Of a stretch of 64,000 nt of DNA, positions 36,711 through 45,666 are shown piece by piece (positions within the stretch are counted from its first letter, which is position 1; each line of letters opens with the position of its first letter). The translations under genes and the position numbers were made by a program. Origin of the DNA: Akkermansia muciniphila. GTDB taxonomy: Bacteria; Verrucomicrobiota; Verrucomicrobiia; Verrucomicrobiales; Akkermansiaceae. The notes beneath the pieces were generated by a model that saw nothing but the letters and a program-made list of their open reading frames with translations, did no database searches and had not been told where the DNA came from. The stretch spans positions 1 through 64,000 of the forward strand of contig NZ_FXYA01000002.1 of the NCBI RefSeq assembly GCF_900184965.1. The letters are read 5' to 3'.

Positions 36711-38354
36711 ATGCCTGCCGACGATTCCCTCCCCTTGGACCAGCTTTCCTCTCTCTTTCCCCAATTGGAAAATATCCAGCTTGTCGGAGCCAAAGGCCCC
36801 CAGCAAATCTTTACGGCTACCCTGAAATCCAACTTTGCTCCCGTCATGCTGCGGGTAGTTCCCACGGAAGAAGCCGGCATCTTCGGCTGGGATCCAGAAT
36901 TCATCGTCCGCTCCCTCACCATCGTGGAACAATCCCATCAGGGGCTTCTGCGCGTTTATGAAACAGGACAGGCGGGACCGTTTACTTTCATCATTTCCGA
37001 GCACTCCCCCTACCCGCGTCTGGCGGATATGGCCACCCTTCCCCAAATATCTCCCCAGGCGGCGCTCAACCTGGTGCGCAACATGGCGGAAGGACTGCTG
37101 ACGCTCCACCGGAAAAACATTTTTCACGGGGGCATTACGCCCAAGCTGATTTGCCTGCGCGAAGACGGCGGAGACGCCCTGCTGCTGCCCATCAACATTT
37201 ATCCCGCCCAATCTCCGGTGGATATGGGGGACTTCGCCTCTCCGGAGTGGGTCACCGGGGCGGAAACCACGTTCACGCCGGGCATGGATATTTACGCGCT
37301 GGGGCTGGCGCTCTACATTCTGCTTACCCGCAAAACGCCGATGGAAGCGGGTTTTGCCATGCCCTCCTCACTGATCAAATGCAGCGATGCCGTGGATTCG
37401 GTAGTCTCCCGCGCCATCAATCCGGATACCCGGGAACGCTACCGGGACCTGGGGAATTTCATCACGGATCTGGATAAAGCCATTGCCCATCCTTCGGGAA
37501 GAAACGCGGCAGCCATCCCTCCGCCGCCATCTTCCCCGGCCATTCCGGTTCTGAACATGCAAAAAGGGCAGTCCAATATCTATTACTATCTCATTCCGGC
37601 CCTGATCATAGGCATTGTGCTGACCTATACCTGCATCCTGTATAAGAAGGATGTCGTCAAAATGCGCAATGATTATAATGAGCAGGTGCAGAAGGAAAAT
37701 AACGCGAAAGCGGAAGCGGCAAGACAGGCGAACAGGGAAGCGCTCCGCCACGCCCCGTCCGCCGCGAAACACGCCGCTGCGGCCATTCCTTCACCTGTTC
37801 CGTCCGCACGTCCGGAGCAGGCGCCGGCAGTTCCCAAAGTTTCCGGGGAACCCGGCAAAGTCAACTGGAGCCTTCAGCCCGGCGTCAAGGTGCGCCAGAG
37901 TTCCAACCGCAATATGCTGGCAGCTTACGGTCCGGAAAAGGCCGTTGACGGCAATACCAGCTCCAGGATTTCCGATGTTTCCATCAGCGCCACAGGCGTG
38001 GTTGAAGGAAAAACCGCCTGGTTCGGCATTGACTTCGGCAGGGAAACCAACCGCACTATAGAAAAGGTGGTCATTTACACGCCGGCCAATCTGACGCTGC
38101 TGGGCACCATGGAAAACTTCAAGGTCATCCTCTACGACAATGACAAAAACGTGCTGGCGGAAAAAACCTTCAGCACTACTCCTTCGGAAAAATCCACCAA
38201 CATCACTTCCTGGGAACTGGACGCTCCAGTCAAAGCGCGCGCCTTGCGCGTGGAATCCTCAAATCCGTCCCACCCGCTGGCGTTGACGGAAGTGGAAGCG
38301 TACGGACCGGAAGATGCGGAGGACACACCGGTTCCCGCATCTGCGGAAAAATAA
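36711..38354 (+). CDS. Membrane pseudokinase with a C-terminal F5/8 type C (discoidin) domain
   Basis: 547 residues from the ATG at 36711. A 5' extension to 36573 is open but reads unlike protein. Residues 10-265 follow a Ser/Thr protein-kinase fold: ALNLVRNMAEGLLTLHRKN, then HGG at 139-141 where HRD should be, SPEWVTG, and DIYALGLALYILLT. The ATP-binding Lys position reads VMLRVV, and no DFG is found, so catalysis is unlikely. A membrane helix (about 292-315) is followed by an Ala/Glu/Lys coiled segment and Pro/Ala linker. The discoidin domain (about 385-535; YGPEKAVDGNTSSR, WFGIDFGRET) would lie outside. A sensor or scaffold for extracellular glycans is inferred. Confidence 0.85.
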   Translation: MPADDSLPLDQLSSLFPQLENIQLVGAKGPQQIFTATLKSNFAPVMLRVVPTEEAGIFGWDPEFIVRSLTIVEQSHQGLLRVYETGQAGPFTFIISEHSPYPRLADMATLPQISPQAALNLVRNMAEGLLTLHRKNIFHGGITPKLICLREDGGDALLLPINIYPAQSPVDMGDFASPEWVTGAETTFTPGMDIYALGLALYILLTRKTPMEAGFAMPSSLIKCSDAVDSVVSRAINPDTRERYRDLGNFITDLDKAIAHPSGRNAAAIPPPPSSPAIPVLNMQKGQSNIYYYLIPALIIGIVLTYTCILYKKDVVKMRNDYNEQVQKENNAKAEAARQANREALRHAPSAAKHAAAAIPSPVPSARPEQAPAVPKVSGEPGKVNWSLQPGVKVRQSSNRNMLAAYGPEKAVDGNTSSRISDVSISATGVVEGKTAWFGIDFGRETNRTIEKVVIYTPANLTLLGTMENFKVILYDNDKNVLAEKTFSTTPSEKSTNITSWELDAPVKARALRVESSNPSHPLALTEVEAYGPEDAEDTPVPASAEK

Positions 38355-38701
38355 TGATTCGGCAGCGCTGTCCCCGGTCGGAAACACCTCCTGGAGCCAA
38401 GCAGAAGGCCATCGCCTCCTTTCCTCCTCCCGAAATGAGAGTTGGGCGGCGCCGGAAGGAAAGTCACGCGCTGCGTTCCGGAATTGGCTTCGCGTATGAA
38501 ACTGTCCGGCTCCTGCTTTCTTTTCTTGAAGACCTTTAGATCCAGTGCGGGAAAATCTGAAAGAACGCATTCGCTCCGGGCCCGCCCTCTCTCCTCACCC
38601 CCGAAAAAGCGCTTCCACCCCATATGAACTGCGGGAAAATATCTTGAAGCGGCTGTTGCTCCAGCGTCCTTTTCCCCATTCAGAAAGAGCAACACTCCGA
38701 A
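38355..38701. other. Intergenic region between convergent genes
   Basis: About 350 bp lie between the end of the pseudokinase gene and the rplS terminator. Several overlapping frames are open on both strands, none with a start signal or known motif. I see no RNA gene here. Confidence 0.4.
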
Positions 38702-38738
38702 AATAAAAAAACCCGGCGCCGCCTCACGGCGGGCCGGG
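38702..38738 (-). terminator. Rho-independent terminator of rplS
   Basis: Read on the minus strand, a GC-rich stem (CCCGGCCCGCCG with GGCGGCGCCGGG, one bulge) encloses TGAG and is followed by TTTTTTTATTT. It lies 24 bp after the rplS stop. Confidence 0.88.
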
Positions 38739-38762
38739 CCAGCAAAATAGCAATTCTTCCGA

Positions 38763-39110
38763 TTACCGGTTGGCGGACTTCACAATCATGGCATCCTTGC
38801 CGATGCGGCCGCGCAGGTAGTGAAGTTTGGCGCGGCGGACTTTGCCGCGGTTCACGACTTCAATCTTGGCAATGCGGGGAGTATGCAGGGGGAATACGCG
38901 TTCCACGCCTTCGCCGTAGGAAATCTTGCGGACGGTGAAAGCTTCATTGATGCCGGAACCGCGCTTGGCGATCACAATGCCCTGGAAAATCTGGATACGT
39001 TCCTTGCCGCCTTCAATAACACGAGTGTGAACCTTGATGGTATCACCTACGTTAAATGGGGTCACATCCGCCTTGAGTTGCTCTTGCTCGATTTTATTGA
39101 TAATGTTCAT
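38763..39110 (-). CDS. rplS: 50S ribosomal protein L19
   Basis: 115 residues, the normal length. It begins [16 protein letters not shown] and contains the L19 signature [17 protein letters not shown], then [15 protein letters not shown] and [15 protein letters not shown]19 sits at the subunit interface of the ribosome. It is not accompanied here by rpsP, rimM or trmD, the usual partners in many bacteria, and appears to be transcribed alone with its own terminator. Confidence 0.98.
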   Translation of the reverse strand: MNIINKIEQEQLKADVTPFNVGDTIKVHTRVIEGGKERIQIFQGIVIAKRGSGINEAFTVRKISYGEGVERVFPLHTPRIAKIEVVNRGKVRRAKLHYLRGRIGKDAMIVKSANR

Positions 39111-39219
39111 CTTGTGTTATCTATTGCTGGTGAATATCAGTAAAAGGAAAACTTACGGGACGCAGAATATGAGCCATAATCCCCTAAAAGGCAATCCAAA
39201 TTTGCCATACGTCCTTAAT

Positions 39220-40758
39220 TTATTTTTTCGGCGGGGCCGGCGGCGGAGCCACTCTGGCGAGCCACTCCTCCAGCGCCGGAAGAAAAGCGGAGGAAGACAT
39301 GAGGCCCCGGATGCCGTCCGCCCGCTGCAGAAAGGCCTTGTTCCCGCCCCGGGCCCGTTCCGCCAGCAGGATTTCCAGCAGCAGGCGCGCGCGGGTGCGG
39401 GCATTGGCCGCGCCGTCCAGGGCGGAGGAAAGAAACTCTCCGGCGCGGGCCGGTTCCTTCCGGTACAGGCATTCCAGAGCCAGAGCTTCATAAAGGCAGG
39501 AGAAAGGGGCTTTCCGGGCGGACTCCGTCAGACGCGCTGAACGGTCCTTCCAGCGGTCTCCAAACTGCACGGAGGAAGCCCACCACCCCTGGAAATAACG
39601 GTCTTCTTCCGTCGGCTCCACGTCCATATCCTTCATGCGGGCGTATGGACGGTACAGGGGGTCTCCGAACACCACCCCCTGCCAGGACAGCACAGGCATG
39701 CTCATCCAGGAGGCCTCCGCCACGGTATAGCCGTCCAGGAGGCGGTCCACAAAAATATCAAAGCGGTGGCAGGCGCCCAGGAACGGCTCATACACGTTTC
39801 CCACCGTCACAGCAGCCCCCTTTTCCAACAGGGCGGAACTCCACCCCTTGCCGGGAACCTTGAAATCGGCGGCGCTGAAAGAATGCAGGTGCATGGCTAT
39901 CGCCCCGGGCCGGAAGCGGAACGAAGGGTCTGAAAACGGTCCGTTCGCCTTCCCCGCATACCACCCGCAATAAAGAGCCGTATCCCGGCTCAGGGGGAAT
40001 TTTTCCGGCAGAGTCTGAGGCCAGTCGTCCAGATAAACGGGAATGCCCGCCTCCCTCACGCGCTTGAACACGTCATCCATCCACCGGTCCCCCTGGGCAT
40101 AGGGGCCGCCCCGGTCCACAACAGCCCACCCCCATAAACCCTGTTTCTCCACCTTCGCCGGCTCCGTCACCAGCCGCATGCAGGTATCGGGCGTCAGGCC
40201 GTCCAGGCGGCATACCAGAAACGAAGGAAGACCGGCCCCCACAAAATCCTCCCTCTTATTAAAATAGGGATTCACCTGCCAGGATTTCCTTTCATAACCG
40301 CTCACCGCCAGCAGCGCCAGTTCGGAATCCACCGCCGCCCGGTCCGTCTGCATCTGGTTGACCCCTTTCCCGGGCTGGGGAGCGGGCGTTTCATGCCGAA
40401 TCTTCATCGGCAGATCCGCCATCAGCGCCAGCACAAAAATCTTCCGGTCCATCAAGGGGGAGGACGCAATGCCGGAAGGCGTCCACCACCGTTGTTTCCG
40501 CGCCGTCTCCAGCAGCGGGACGCGAATCGTCTCCTCATACTCCTTCCGCGAAATTTCGCCGGTCATGGGGCAATCCAGAGAAACAAGGTTCCCTTCCGGA
40601 ACGCCGCGCACCCGCGCATATTCCCTGGCCATGCGGCGGCTCAACTCGGATTTTCCGTTATAAACCACGGCCACATGAGCAGGCAGCAGCTCATAGGCAC
40701 ACGCGGCGGAAAACCACGACGCCAGCAGAAATAACACGGCTAATCCACTCCTGTACAT
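39220..40758 (-). CDS. TIGR03790 family secreted protein
   Basis: 512 residues from the ATG at 40758, chosen for GGTAGGGG just upstream and because MYRSGLAVLFLLASWFSAACA is then a clean signal peptide. Family pattern: AHVAVVYNGKSELSRRMAREY, RGVPEGNLVSLDCP, YEETIRVPLLE and VLALMADLPMKIRHE. Later parts include LVCRLDGLTPDTCMRLV and MHLHSFSAADFKVPG. TIGR03790 proteins are exported and uncharacterised. Some resemble caspase- or gingipain-like folds, but I see no secure His/Cys dyad here. A helical C terminus (residues about 440-510) has TPR-like regularity. It stands alone between rplS and the propionate cluster. Confidence 0.8.
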   Translation of the reverse strand: MYRSGLAVLFLLASWFSAACAYELLPAHVAVVYNGKSELSRRMAREYARVRGVPEGNLVSLDCPMTGEISRKEYEETIRVPLLETARKQRWWTPSGIASSPLMDRKIFVLALMADLPMKIRHETPAPQPGKGVNQMQTDRAAVDSELALLAVSGYERKSWQVNPYFNKREDFVGAGLPSFLVCRLDGLTPDTCMRLVTEPAKVEKQGLWGWAVVDRGGPYAQGDRWMDDVFKRVREAGIPVYLDDWPQTLPEKFPLSRDTALYCGWYAGKANGPFSDPSFRFRPGAIAMHLHSFSAADFKVPGKGWSSALLEKGAAVTVGNVYEPFLGACHRFDIFVDRLLDGYTVAEASWMSMPVLSWQGVVFGDPLYRPYARMKDMDVEPTEEDRYFQGWWASSVQFGDRWKDRSARLTESARKAPFSCLYEALALECLYRKEPARAGEFLSSALDGAANARTRARLLLEILLAERARGGNKAFLQRADGIRGLMSSSAFLPALEEWLARVAPPPAPPKK

Positions 40759-40924
40759 GCCCCTACCATACCTCATCTCCCGGGGCAATCAAGCAGGTGA
40801 AAAGGACGGCCGCGAATTCGCCATTTTTCCGCTTTTCGCTTCACATCCTAAAAAAATCCGCTTTAATAACTCTTGATGTATTGCAGGCCTCCCCCCTGCA
40901 TTCCCCTATAACCATCACACGCAT

Positions 40925-41347
40925 ATGATTCAGCAAATTGACCATATCGGCATCGCCGTCAAGAGTCTTGACGCCACCGTTCCCTATTACCGCGATGCGC
41001 TCGGGCTCGGCGAGCCCCACATTGAGGAAGTCCCCACTCAAAAGGTCCGCGTCGCCATGTTTGACGTTGCCGGCGTCCACATCGAACTGCTCGAACCCAC
41101 CTCTCCGGAAAGCGCCATCGCCAAGGCTATTGAGAAAAAAGGGGAAGGCATCCACCACATCGCTTTCAAGACCAATGACATCGCCGGAAATATCTCCCAG
41201 GCCAAGGAAGCGGGCCTTACCGTGCTGAACGATCCGCCCGTCCCCGGCGCCCACAACACGCAGGTCACCTTCCTGCATCCCAAGTGCACCTTCGGCGTCC
41301 TGACCGAGTTCTGCCAGCACCCCGGCGGCTGCGAATGCGGCAAGTAA
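40925..41347 (+). CDS. mce: Methylmalonyl-CoA epimerase
   Basis: 140 residues of the vicinal oxygen chelate fold. It interconverts (R)- and (S)-methylmalonyl-CoA, linking methylmalonyl-CoA mutase to the decarboxylase. Metal ligands are the His in QIDHIGIAVKS, Glu in VHIELLEPTS, His in GIHHIAFKTND and Glu in LTEFCQHP. The C terminus GGCECGK is Cys-rich. It is the first gene of the propionate cluster and starts 31 bp before the carboxyltransferase. Its position makes the methylmalonyl substrate of the pump secure. The mutase is not in the window. Confidence 0.95.
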   Translation: MIQQIDHIGIAVKSLDATVPYYRDALGLGEPHIEEVPTQKVRVAMFDVAGVHIELLEPTSPESAIAKAIEKKGEGIHHIAFKTNDIAGNISQAKEAGLTVLNDPPVPGAHNTQVTFLHPKCTFGVLTEFCQHPGGCECGK

Positions 41348-41378
41348 CATTCTCCCTATTCACCATACCACTATACCA

Positions 41379-42944
41379 ATGGCTATTGATCCCAAATTGA
41401 TTGACGATCTGAACAGCCGCCGCAAGAAGGTGATCCTCAGCGGCGGTCAGGAAAAGATCGACAAGAGACACGAAAAGGGCGAAATGACGGCCCGCGACCG
41501 CATGGGGTACCTCTTTGAGGAAGGCACCTTCTCGGAAATCGGCATGCATGTGCGCCACAACTGCCACAACTTCGGCATGGGCAAGAAGGAAATCCCCGGC
41601 GACGGCGTCGTTTCCGGCTTCGGCCTGGTGGACGGCCGTCCGGTGGCTTGCGCTGCCTCCGACTTCCTGGCCCAGGGCGGATCCCTCGGCTACATGCACG
41701 CCATGAAAATTGCGGATGCCCAGAAGTACGCCCTGAAGGCCGGCATCCCGATGGTGACCGTGAACGACTCCGGCGGCGCGCGCCTCCAGGAAGGCGTGGC
41801 GGCCCTTTCCGGTTATGCCCAGGTGTTCTACAACAATGTGCTTGCCTCCGGCGTGGTTCCGCAAATCTCCATGATCCTGGGCCCCTGCGCGGGCGGCGCG
41901 GCCTACTCCCCCGCCCTGACGGACTTCATCATCATGCGCAATTCCGGCAACGCCGGCATGTACATCACCGGCCCCAAGGTGATTGAACAGGTCACGTATG
42001 AAAAATGCACGATGGACGACATCGGCTCCGCCGCCATTCACGCCACCGTGTCCGGCAACGTCCATTTCGTAGCGGACAGCGACGCGCACGCCATGGACAT
42101 CCTGAAGAGGCTGCTTTCCTTCCTTCCTTCCAACAACACGGAAGAACCGCCTCACAAACTGGACACCCCGCTTGACCTGAGCGCAGACGAAGGCATGAGC
42201 GACCTGATTCCCGGCGACAACCGCACGCCGCTGGACGTCCAGCCCATCATCAGCCGCCTGGTGGACAACGGGGACTTCCTGGAAGTGCATAAGGACTTCG
42301 CCAAAAACGTCGTCGTCGGCTTCGGCCGCATCTGCGGCGTAGTAGTCGGCATCATCGCCAACCAGCCCAACGTGAAAGCCGGCTGCCTGGATATCGACTC
42401 CTCCGACAAGGCCGCACGCTTCATCCGCTTCTGCAACGCATTCAATATTCCGTTGGTGAACCTGGTGGACGTGCCCGGCTTCCTGCCCGGCAAGAACCAG
42501 GAACGGGGCGGCATTATCCGCCACGGCGCCAAACTCATCTTCGCCTATTCCCAGGCCACGGTGCCCAAAGTCACCCTGATCATGCGGAAAGCCTACGGCG
42601 GCGCCTACATCGCCATGTGCTGCAAGGATCTGGGCGCTGACGCCGTCTTCGCCTGGCCCGGCGCGGAAATCGCCGTCATGGGCGCGGAAGGCGCCGTTCC
42701 GGTGCTCTACGGCCGTGAATTGAAGGCTGTGGAAGACCCGTCGGAAAAAGCCAAGCGCCAGGGAGAACTCCTTGAAGAATACCGGGAAGCCTTCTACAAC
42801 CCGTATGTGGCGGCCGGCATGGGGCAGATCACGGAAGTCATCAATCCGGAAGAAACCCGCGCCAAAATCGCCTTCGCCCTGCGCACCCTGCTGAACAAGA
42901 AGGAAGTGCGCCCGGCCAAGAAACACGGCAACATTCCGCTCTAA
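41379..42944 (+). CDS. mmdA: Methylmalonyl-CoA decarboxylase alpha subunit (carboxyltransferase)
   Basis: 521 residues of the acyl-CoA carboxyltransferase family. It moves CO2 from methylmalonyl-CoA to the biotin carrier. It shows the family's two crotonase-like halves: DSGGARLQEGVAALSGY with GPCAGGAAYSPA in the first half, and VDVPGFLPGKNQERGGIIRHGAK with MRKAYGGAYIAMCCKDLG in the second. These fit the propionyl-CoA carboxylase beta/MmdA type. Neighbours encoding a gamma or delta membrane anchor, a biotin carrier and a Na+-pumping beta subunit show that this one works in the decarboxylating direction. The start at 41379 lacks a strong ribosome site. Confidence 0.95.
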   Translation: MAIDPKLIDDLNSRRKKVILSGGQEKIDKRHEKGEMTARDRMGYLFEEGTFSEIGMHVRHNCHNFGMGKKEIPGDGVVSGFGLVDGRPVACAASDFLAQGGSLGYMHAMKIADAQKYALKAGIPMVTVNDSGGARLQEGVAALSGYAQVFYNNVLASGVVPQISMILGPCAGGAAYSPALTDFIIMRNSGNAGMYITGPKVIEQVTYEKCTMDDIGSAAIHATVSGNVHFVADSDAHAMDILKRLLSFLPSNNTEEPPHKLDTPLDLSADEGMSDLIPGDNRTPLDVQPIISRLVDNGDFLEVHKDFAKNVVVGFGRICGVVVGIIANQPNVKAGCLDIDSSDKAARFIRFCNAFNIPLVNLVDVPGFLPGKNQERGGIIRHGAKLIFAYSQATVPKVTLIMRKAYGGAYIAMCCKDLGADAVFAWPGAEIAVMGAEGAVPVLYGRELKAVEDPSEKAKRQGELLEEYREAFYNPYVAAGMGQITEVINPEETRAKIAFALRTLLNKKEVRPAKKHGNIPL

Positions 42945-42964
42945 CATCCATCTCGACGGATCAT

Positions 42965-43411
42965 ATGTTACTCACAACACTCGCCTTTGCACAGGGCATC
43001 GCCAACGTCATGAACAATCTGAACTATCAGATTGTCGGCATTATGGTGGTCATGATGTGCCTGGGTGGCCTGGCCGTCATTCTGACCATCAGCGGCTCCA
43101 TCGCCGCCGCCATTCAGAACAGGGTCAAAGCCAAAACCGCCGCTCCCGTAGCCGCGCCTGCCGCCGCCCCCGCTGCGGCGGGCAAACCGGGCATGACTCC
43201 GGAAATGCTCGCCATCCTCTCCGCAGCGGTGGACTCCGCCATGACGGAGCTCACGCCGGAAATGGTGGCCGTCATCTCCGCCGCCGTGGACGCGGGCCTG
43301 GACGGCATGAGCCACCGCATTGTGGAAATCAAGCAATCCCCGGGCTCCGGCTATGCGGCCGCAGGCAGGGCGGAAATCTTCGCCTCCCACCGCATTCGGC
43401 CTTCCCGTTGA
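42965..43411 (+). CDS. Small membrane subunit of the Na+-pumping decarboxylase (OadG/MmdD-like)
   Basis: 148 residues. One membrane helix (about 22-50; IVGIMVVMMCLGGLAVILT) is followed by an Ala/Pro linker and a C-terminal cytosolic part. This is the OadG-like organisation in which the small subunit holds alpha and beta together. The short motif with EMVAVISAAV, found near the end of such subunits, occurs twice here: TPEMLAILSAAVDSAM (about 74-89) and TPEMVAVISAAVDAGL (about 92-107). The end HRIVEIKQ and ASHRIRPSR is basic. It lies 20 bp after the alpha gene. Confidence 0.87.
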   Translation: MLLTTLAFAQGIANVMNNLNYQIVGIMVVMMCLGGLAVILTISGSIAAAIQNRVKAKTAAPVAAPAAAPAAAGKPGMTPEMLAILSAAVDSAMTELTPEMVAVISAAVDAGLDGMSHRIVEIKQSPGSGYAAAGRAEIFASHRIRPSR

Positions 43412-43485
43412 ACTACAGCATTATTCACCCTTACCCCCGCCCCGGCGGGAACCATTTAACTTAATACTCCATACCATACATTATC

Positions 43486-43887
43486 ATGAAGAAACTTCGC
43501 ATCACCGTAGACGGCAAGGTATTTGACGTATCCGTAGAACTCCTGGACCAGGTATCCTCCACTACCGCAGCCCCGGCCCCGGCTCCCGCGGCCGCTCCCG
43601 CTCCTGCCGCATCCGCCCCCGTAGCCGCCCCAGCCCCGGCTCCCGCACCTGCGCCCGCTCCGGCCGCCGCCGGCGCCGGAGACGTGCCCAGCCCGCTTGC
43701 CGGCAAGGTTGTTTCCCTGGACGTGGCCGCTGGCGCCTCCGTGAAGGCCGGCGACCAGATTCTGACGCTGGAAGCCATGAAGATGAACACCATCATCTAC
43801 GCTCCCGCCTCCGGCACGCTCACCGCTTTCTGCGTAAACCCGGGTGATACGGTTCAGGAAGGACAGGCTCTGGCCAAGATCGGTTAA
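43486..43887 (+). CDS. mmdC: Biotin carrier subunit of methylmalonyl-CoA decarboxylase
   Basis: 133 residues. A short N-terminal module (MKKLRITVDGKVFDVSVELL) is followed by a flexible Pro/Ala linker of about 40 residues and the biotinyl domain. The modified Lys is in LEAMKMNTIIYAP (about residue 99). This subunit carries carboxybiotin from the alpha subunit to the membrane beta subunit. The linker's alternating AP repeats give reach and are typical of gut decarboxylases. A biotin ligase gene two positions downstream would modify it. Confidence 0.95.
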   Translation: MKKLRITVDGKVFDVSVELLDQVSSTTAAPAPAPAAAPAPAASAPVAAPAPAPAPAPAPAAAGAGDVPSPLAGKVVSLDVAAGASVKAGDQILTLEAMKMNTIIYAPASGTLTAFCVNPGDTVQEGQALAKIG

Positions 43888-43965
43888 TCCCGGCGGCAAC
43901 CGCCCGGGACCTCCAACAGTTCCGGGCTCCGACTCAGATAACAAACCGCTACAATAACATTCCGT

Positions 43966-45630
43966 ATGAGTCTTTTTGATTCATTAATCACCTTTTTACA
44001 GGGGATGGGCGTCTTCTCCCTATCATGGCAAATGGTAGGGATGTGGGGCATTGCCATCCTGCTCCTGTATCTGGGTGTAGCCAAGCAATATGAACCTCTC
44101 CTGATGGTTCCCATTGCTTTCGGCGCCCTCATCGCCAACATTCCGGACAACGGAATGCTCATCACCCAGCTGAACCAGCAGGTCATTTCCTCCAATGAAC
44201 AGGGGGAAGTAACCTCCACGTCCCTGAACAACGTGGGCTACCTGCGCGTTCATGTGGCTCCTCTGCAGCAGGCGCCCGCCAAGGTGCCGGCCAATCTGAC
44301 CACGCCGGAAGCCCGCGCCCAGTATCTGGAAACCATGCAGCAGCCCATGCAGGTTTATCCCGGCAGCCAGCTGACCGTTTCCAAAATCAAGTCCGTGCGG
44401 GAATCCCAGGAAAAAGCCAAAGCTGACGCCGCCCGTCTGGGAGACGACAGTCTGACGGTGGATCCCAACCTGAAGGACTTCCAGAACGTGACGGAGGACA
44501 ACGGCAATGAGCCGGTCTTCCTGCTCACGAACGGAGAAGGAACCACCGTCGTCCGCCAGCAGGGAGTCAATTACTTTGACACCACCGGCAACCGTGTTCC
44601 CGTGAACCTGAAAACGCAGAAGCTGGAGCCCCTGGTGGTTTCCGCCGCAGGCAAATACGTGGCCGTAGGACAGCATACCCAGGAACTTCTGGTCACCTCC
44701 ATCCACGGGGGCCTGTATGACTGGATCGGGCTGGGCATCAAGGCTGAAATTTTCCCGCCCATCATCTTCCTGGGCGTAGGAGCCCTGACGGACTTCGGCC
44801 CGCTGCTCGCCGCACCGCGCACCCTGCTTCTGGGCGCGGCGGCCCAGGTGGGCGTAGCCGCCACATTCTTCATGGCCCTGTTCATGGGCTTCAACCCGAA
44901 TGAAGCCGCCTCCATCGGCATCATCGGCGGAGCTGACGGCCCCACCTCCATCTTCCTGACGATGAAGCTGGCTCCGCACCTGCTGGGCGCCGTGGCCGTG
45001 GCCGCATACACGTACATGTCCCTGGTTCCGCTGATACAGCCGCCCATCATGGCGTTGCTGACGACCAAGAAGGAGCGCCTCATCCGCATGAAATCCCTGC
45101 GGACGGTCAGCAAGAGCGAAAAACTGTTCTTCGCCGTGCTGGTAACCATTGTCACCATTCTGCTGATTCCGGACGCATCCCCGCTCATCGGCATGCTGAT
45201 GCTCGGCAACTTCCTGCGCGAATGCAAGGTGACGGAACGCCTGGTTCAGGCCTCCCAGAATGAAATCATCAACATCGTCACCATCTTCCTGGGAACCTCC
45301 GTGGGTCTCACGATGCAGGGAGACCGCTTCCTGCAGGCGGAAACGCTGCTGATCATTCTGCTGGGCATTGTCGCCTTCGGCGTGGCCACTGCGGGCGGCG
45401 TCATCGCCGCCAAGCTCATGAACCTCATCTGGCGCAAGAATCCGGTCAACCCCCTCATCGGGTCCGCAGGCGTCTCCGCCGTCCCGATGGCGGCCCGCGT
45501 CTCCCACAATGTGGGCCAGAAGTACGATCCCTCCAACTATCTGCTCATGCACGCCATGGGTCCGAACGTTGCAGGCGTGATCGGCACCGCGGTCATCGCG
45601 GGCTACTACATCGCCACGCTGGCGAAATAA
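43966..45630 (+). CDS. mmdB: Na+-pumping decarboxylase beta subunit with a large inserted domain
   Basis: This membrane subunit decarboxylates carboxybiotin and exports Na+. N-terminal helices (VGMWGIAILLLYLGV; YEPLLMVPIAFGALIANIP) match OadB/MmdB. The family would continue directly to LYDWIGLGIKAEIFPP, but about 180 residues intervene (about 62-245; for example VAPLQQAPAKVPANLTTPEA and VFLLTNGEGTTVV). After that the match resumes: GVGALTDFGPLLAAP, the Na+ site region ASIGIIGGADGPTSIF, and GNFLRECKVTERL. Total length is 554 against roughly 375-435 in most relatives. The insert would lie in the loop between the second and third segments, probably periplasmic. Confidence 0.93.
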   Translation: MSLFDSLITFLQGMGVFSLSWQMVGMWGIAILLLYLGVAKQYEPLLMVPIAFGALIANIPDNGMLITQLNQQVISSNEQGEVTSTSLNNVGYLRVHVAPLQQAPAKVPANLTTPEARAQYLETMQQPMQVYPGSQLTVSKIKSVRESQEKAKADAARLGDDSLTVDPNLKDFQNVTEDNGNEPVFLLTNGEGTTVVRQQGVNYFDTTGNRVPVNLKTQKLEPLVVSAAGKYVAVGQHTQELLVTSIHGGLYDWIGLGIKAEIFPPIIFLGVGALTDFGPLLAAPRTLLLGAAAQVGVAATFFMALFMGFNPNEAASIGIIGGADGPTSIFLTMKLAPHLLGAVAVAAYTYMSLVPLIQPPIMALLTTKKERLIRMKSLRTVSKSEKLFFAVLVTIVTILLIPDASPLIGMLMLGNFLRECKVTERLVQASQNEIINIVTIFLGTSVGLTMQGDRFLQAETLLIILLGIVAFGVATAGGVIAAKLMNLIWRKNPVNPLIGSAGVSAVPMAARVSHNVGQKYDPSNYLLMHAMGPNVAGVIGTAVIAGYYIATLAK

Positions 45631-45666
45631 CCAGAATTAAAATTATTACCGGCCTCGGCCCGTCCC

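Noticed and set aside
41265-42947. A 560-codon minus-strand frame
   Set aside because: Shadow of mmdA, whose plus-strand protein is unmistakable.
43540-43680. GC-rich simple repeat in mmdC
   Set aside because: It is the coding sequence of a Pro/Ala linker, normal for biotin carrier subunits, not a DNA element.
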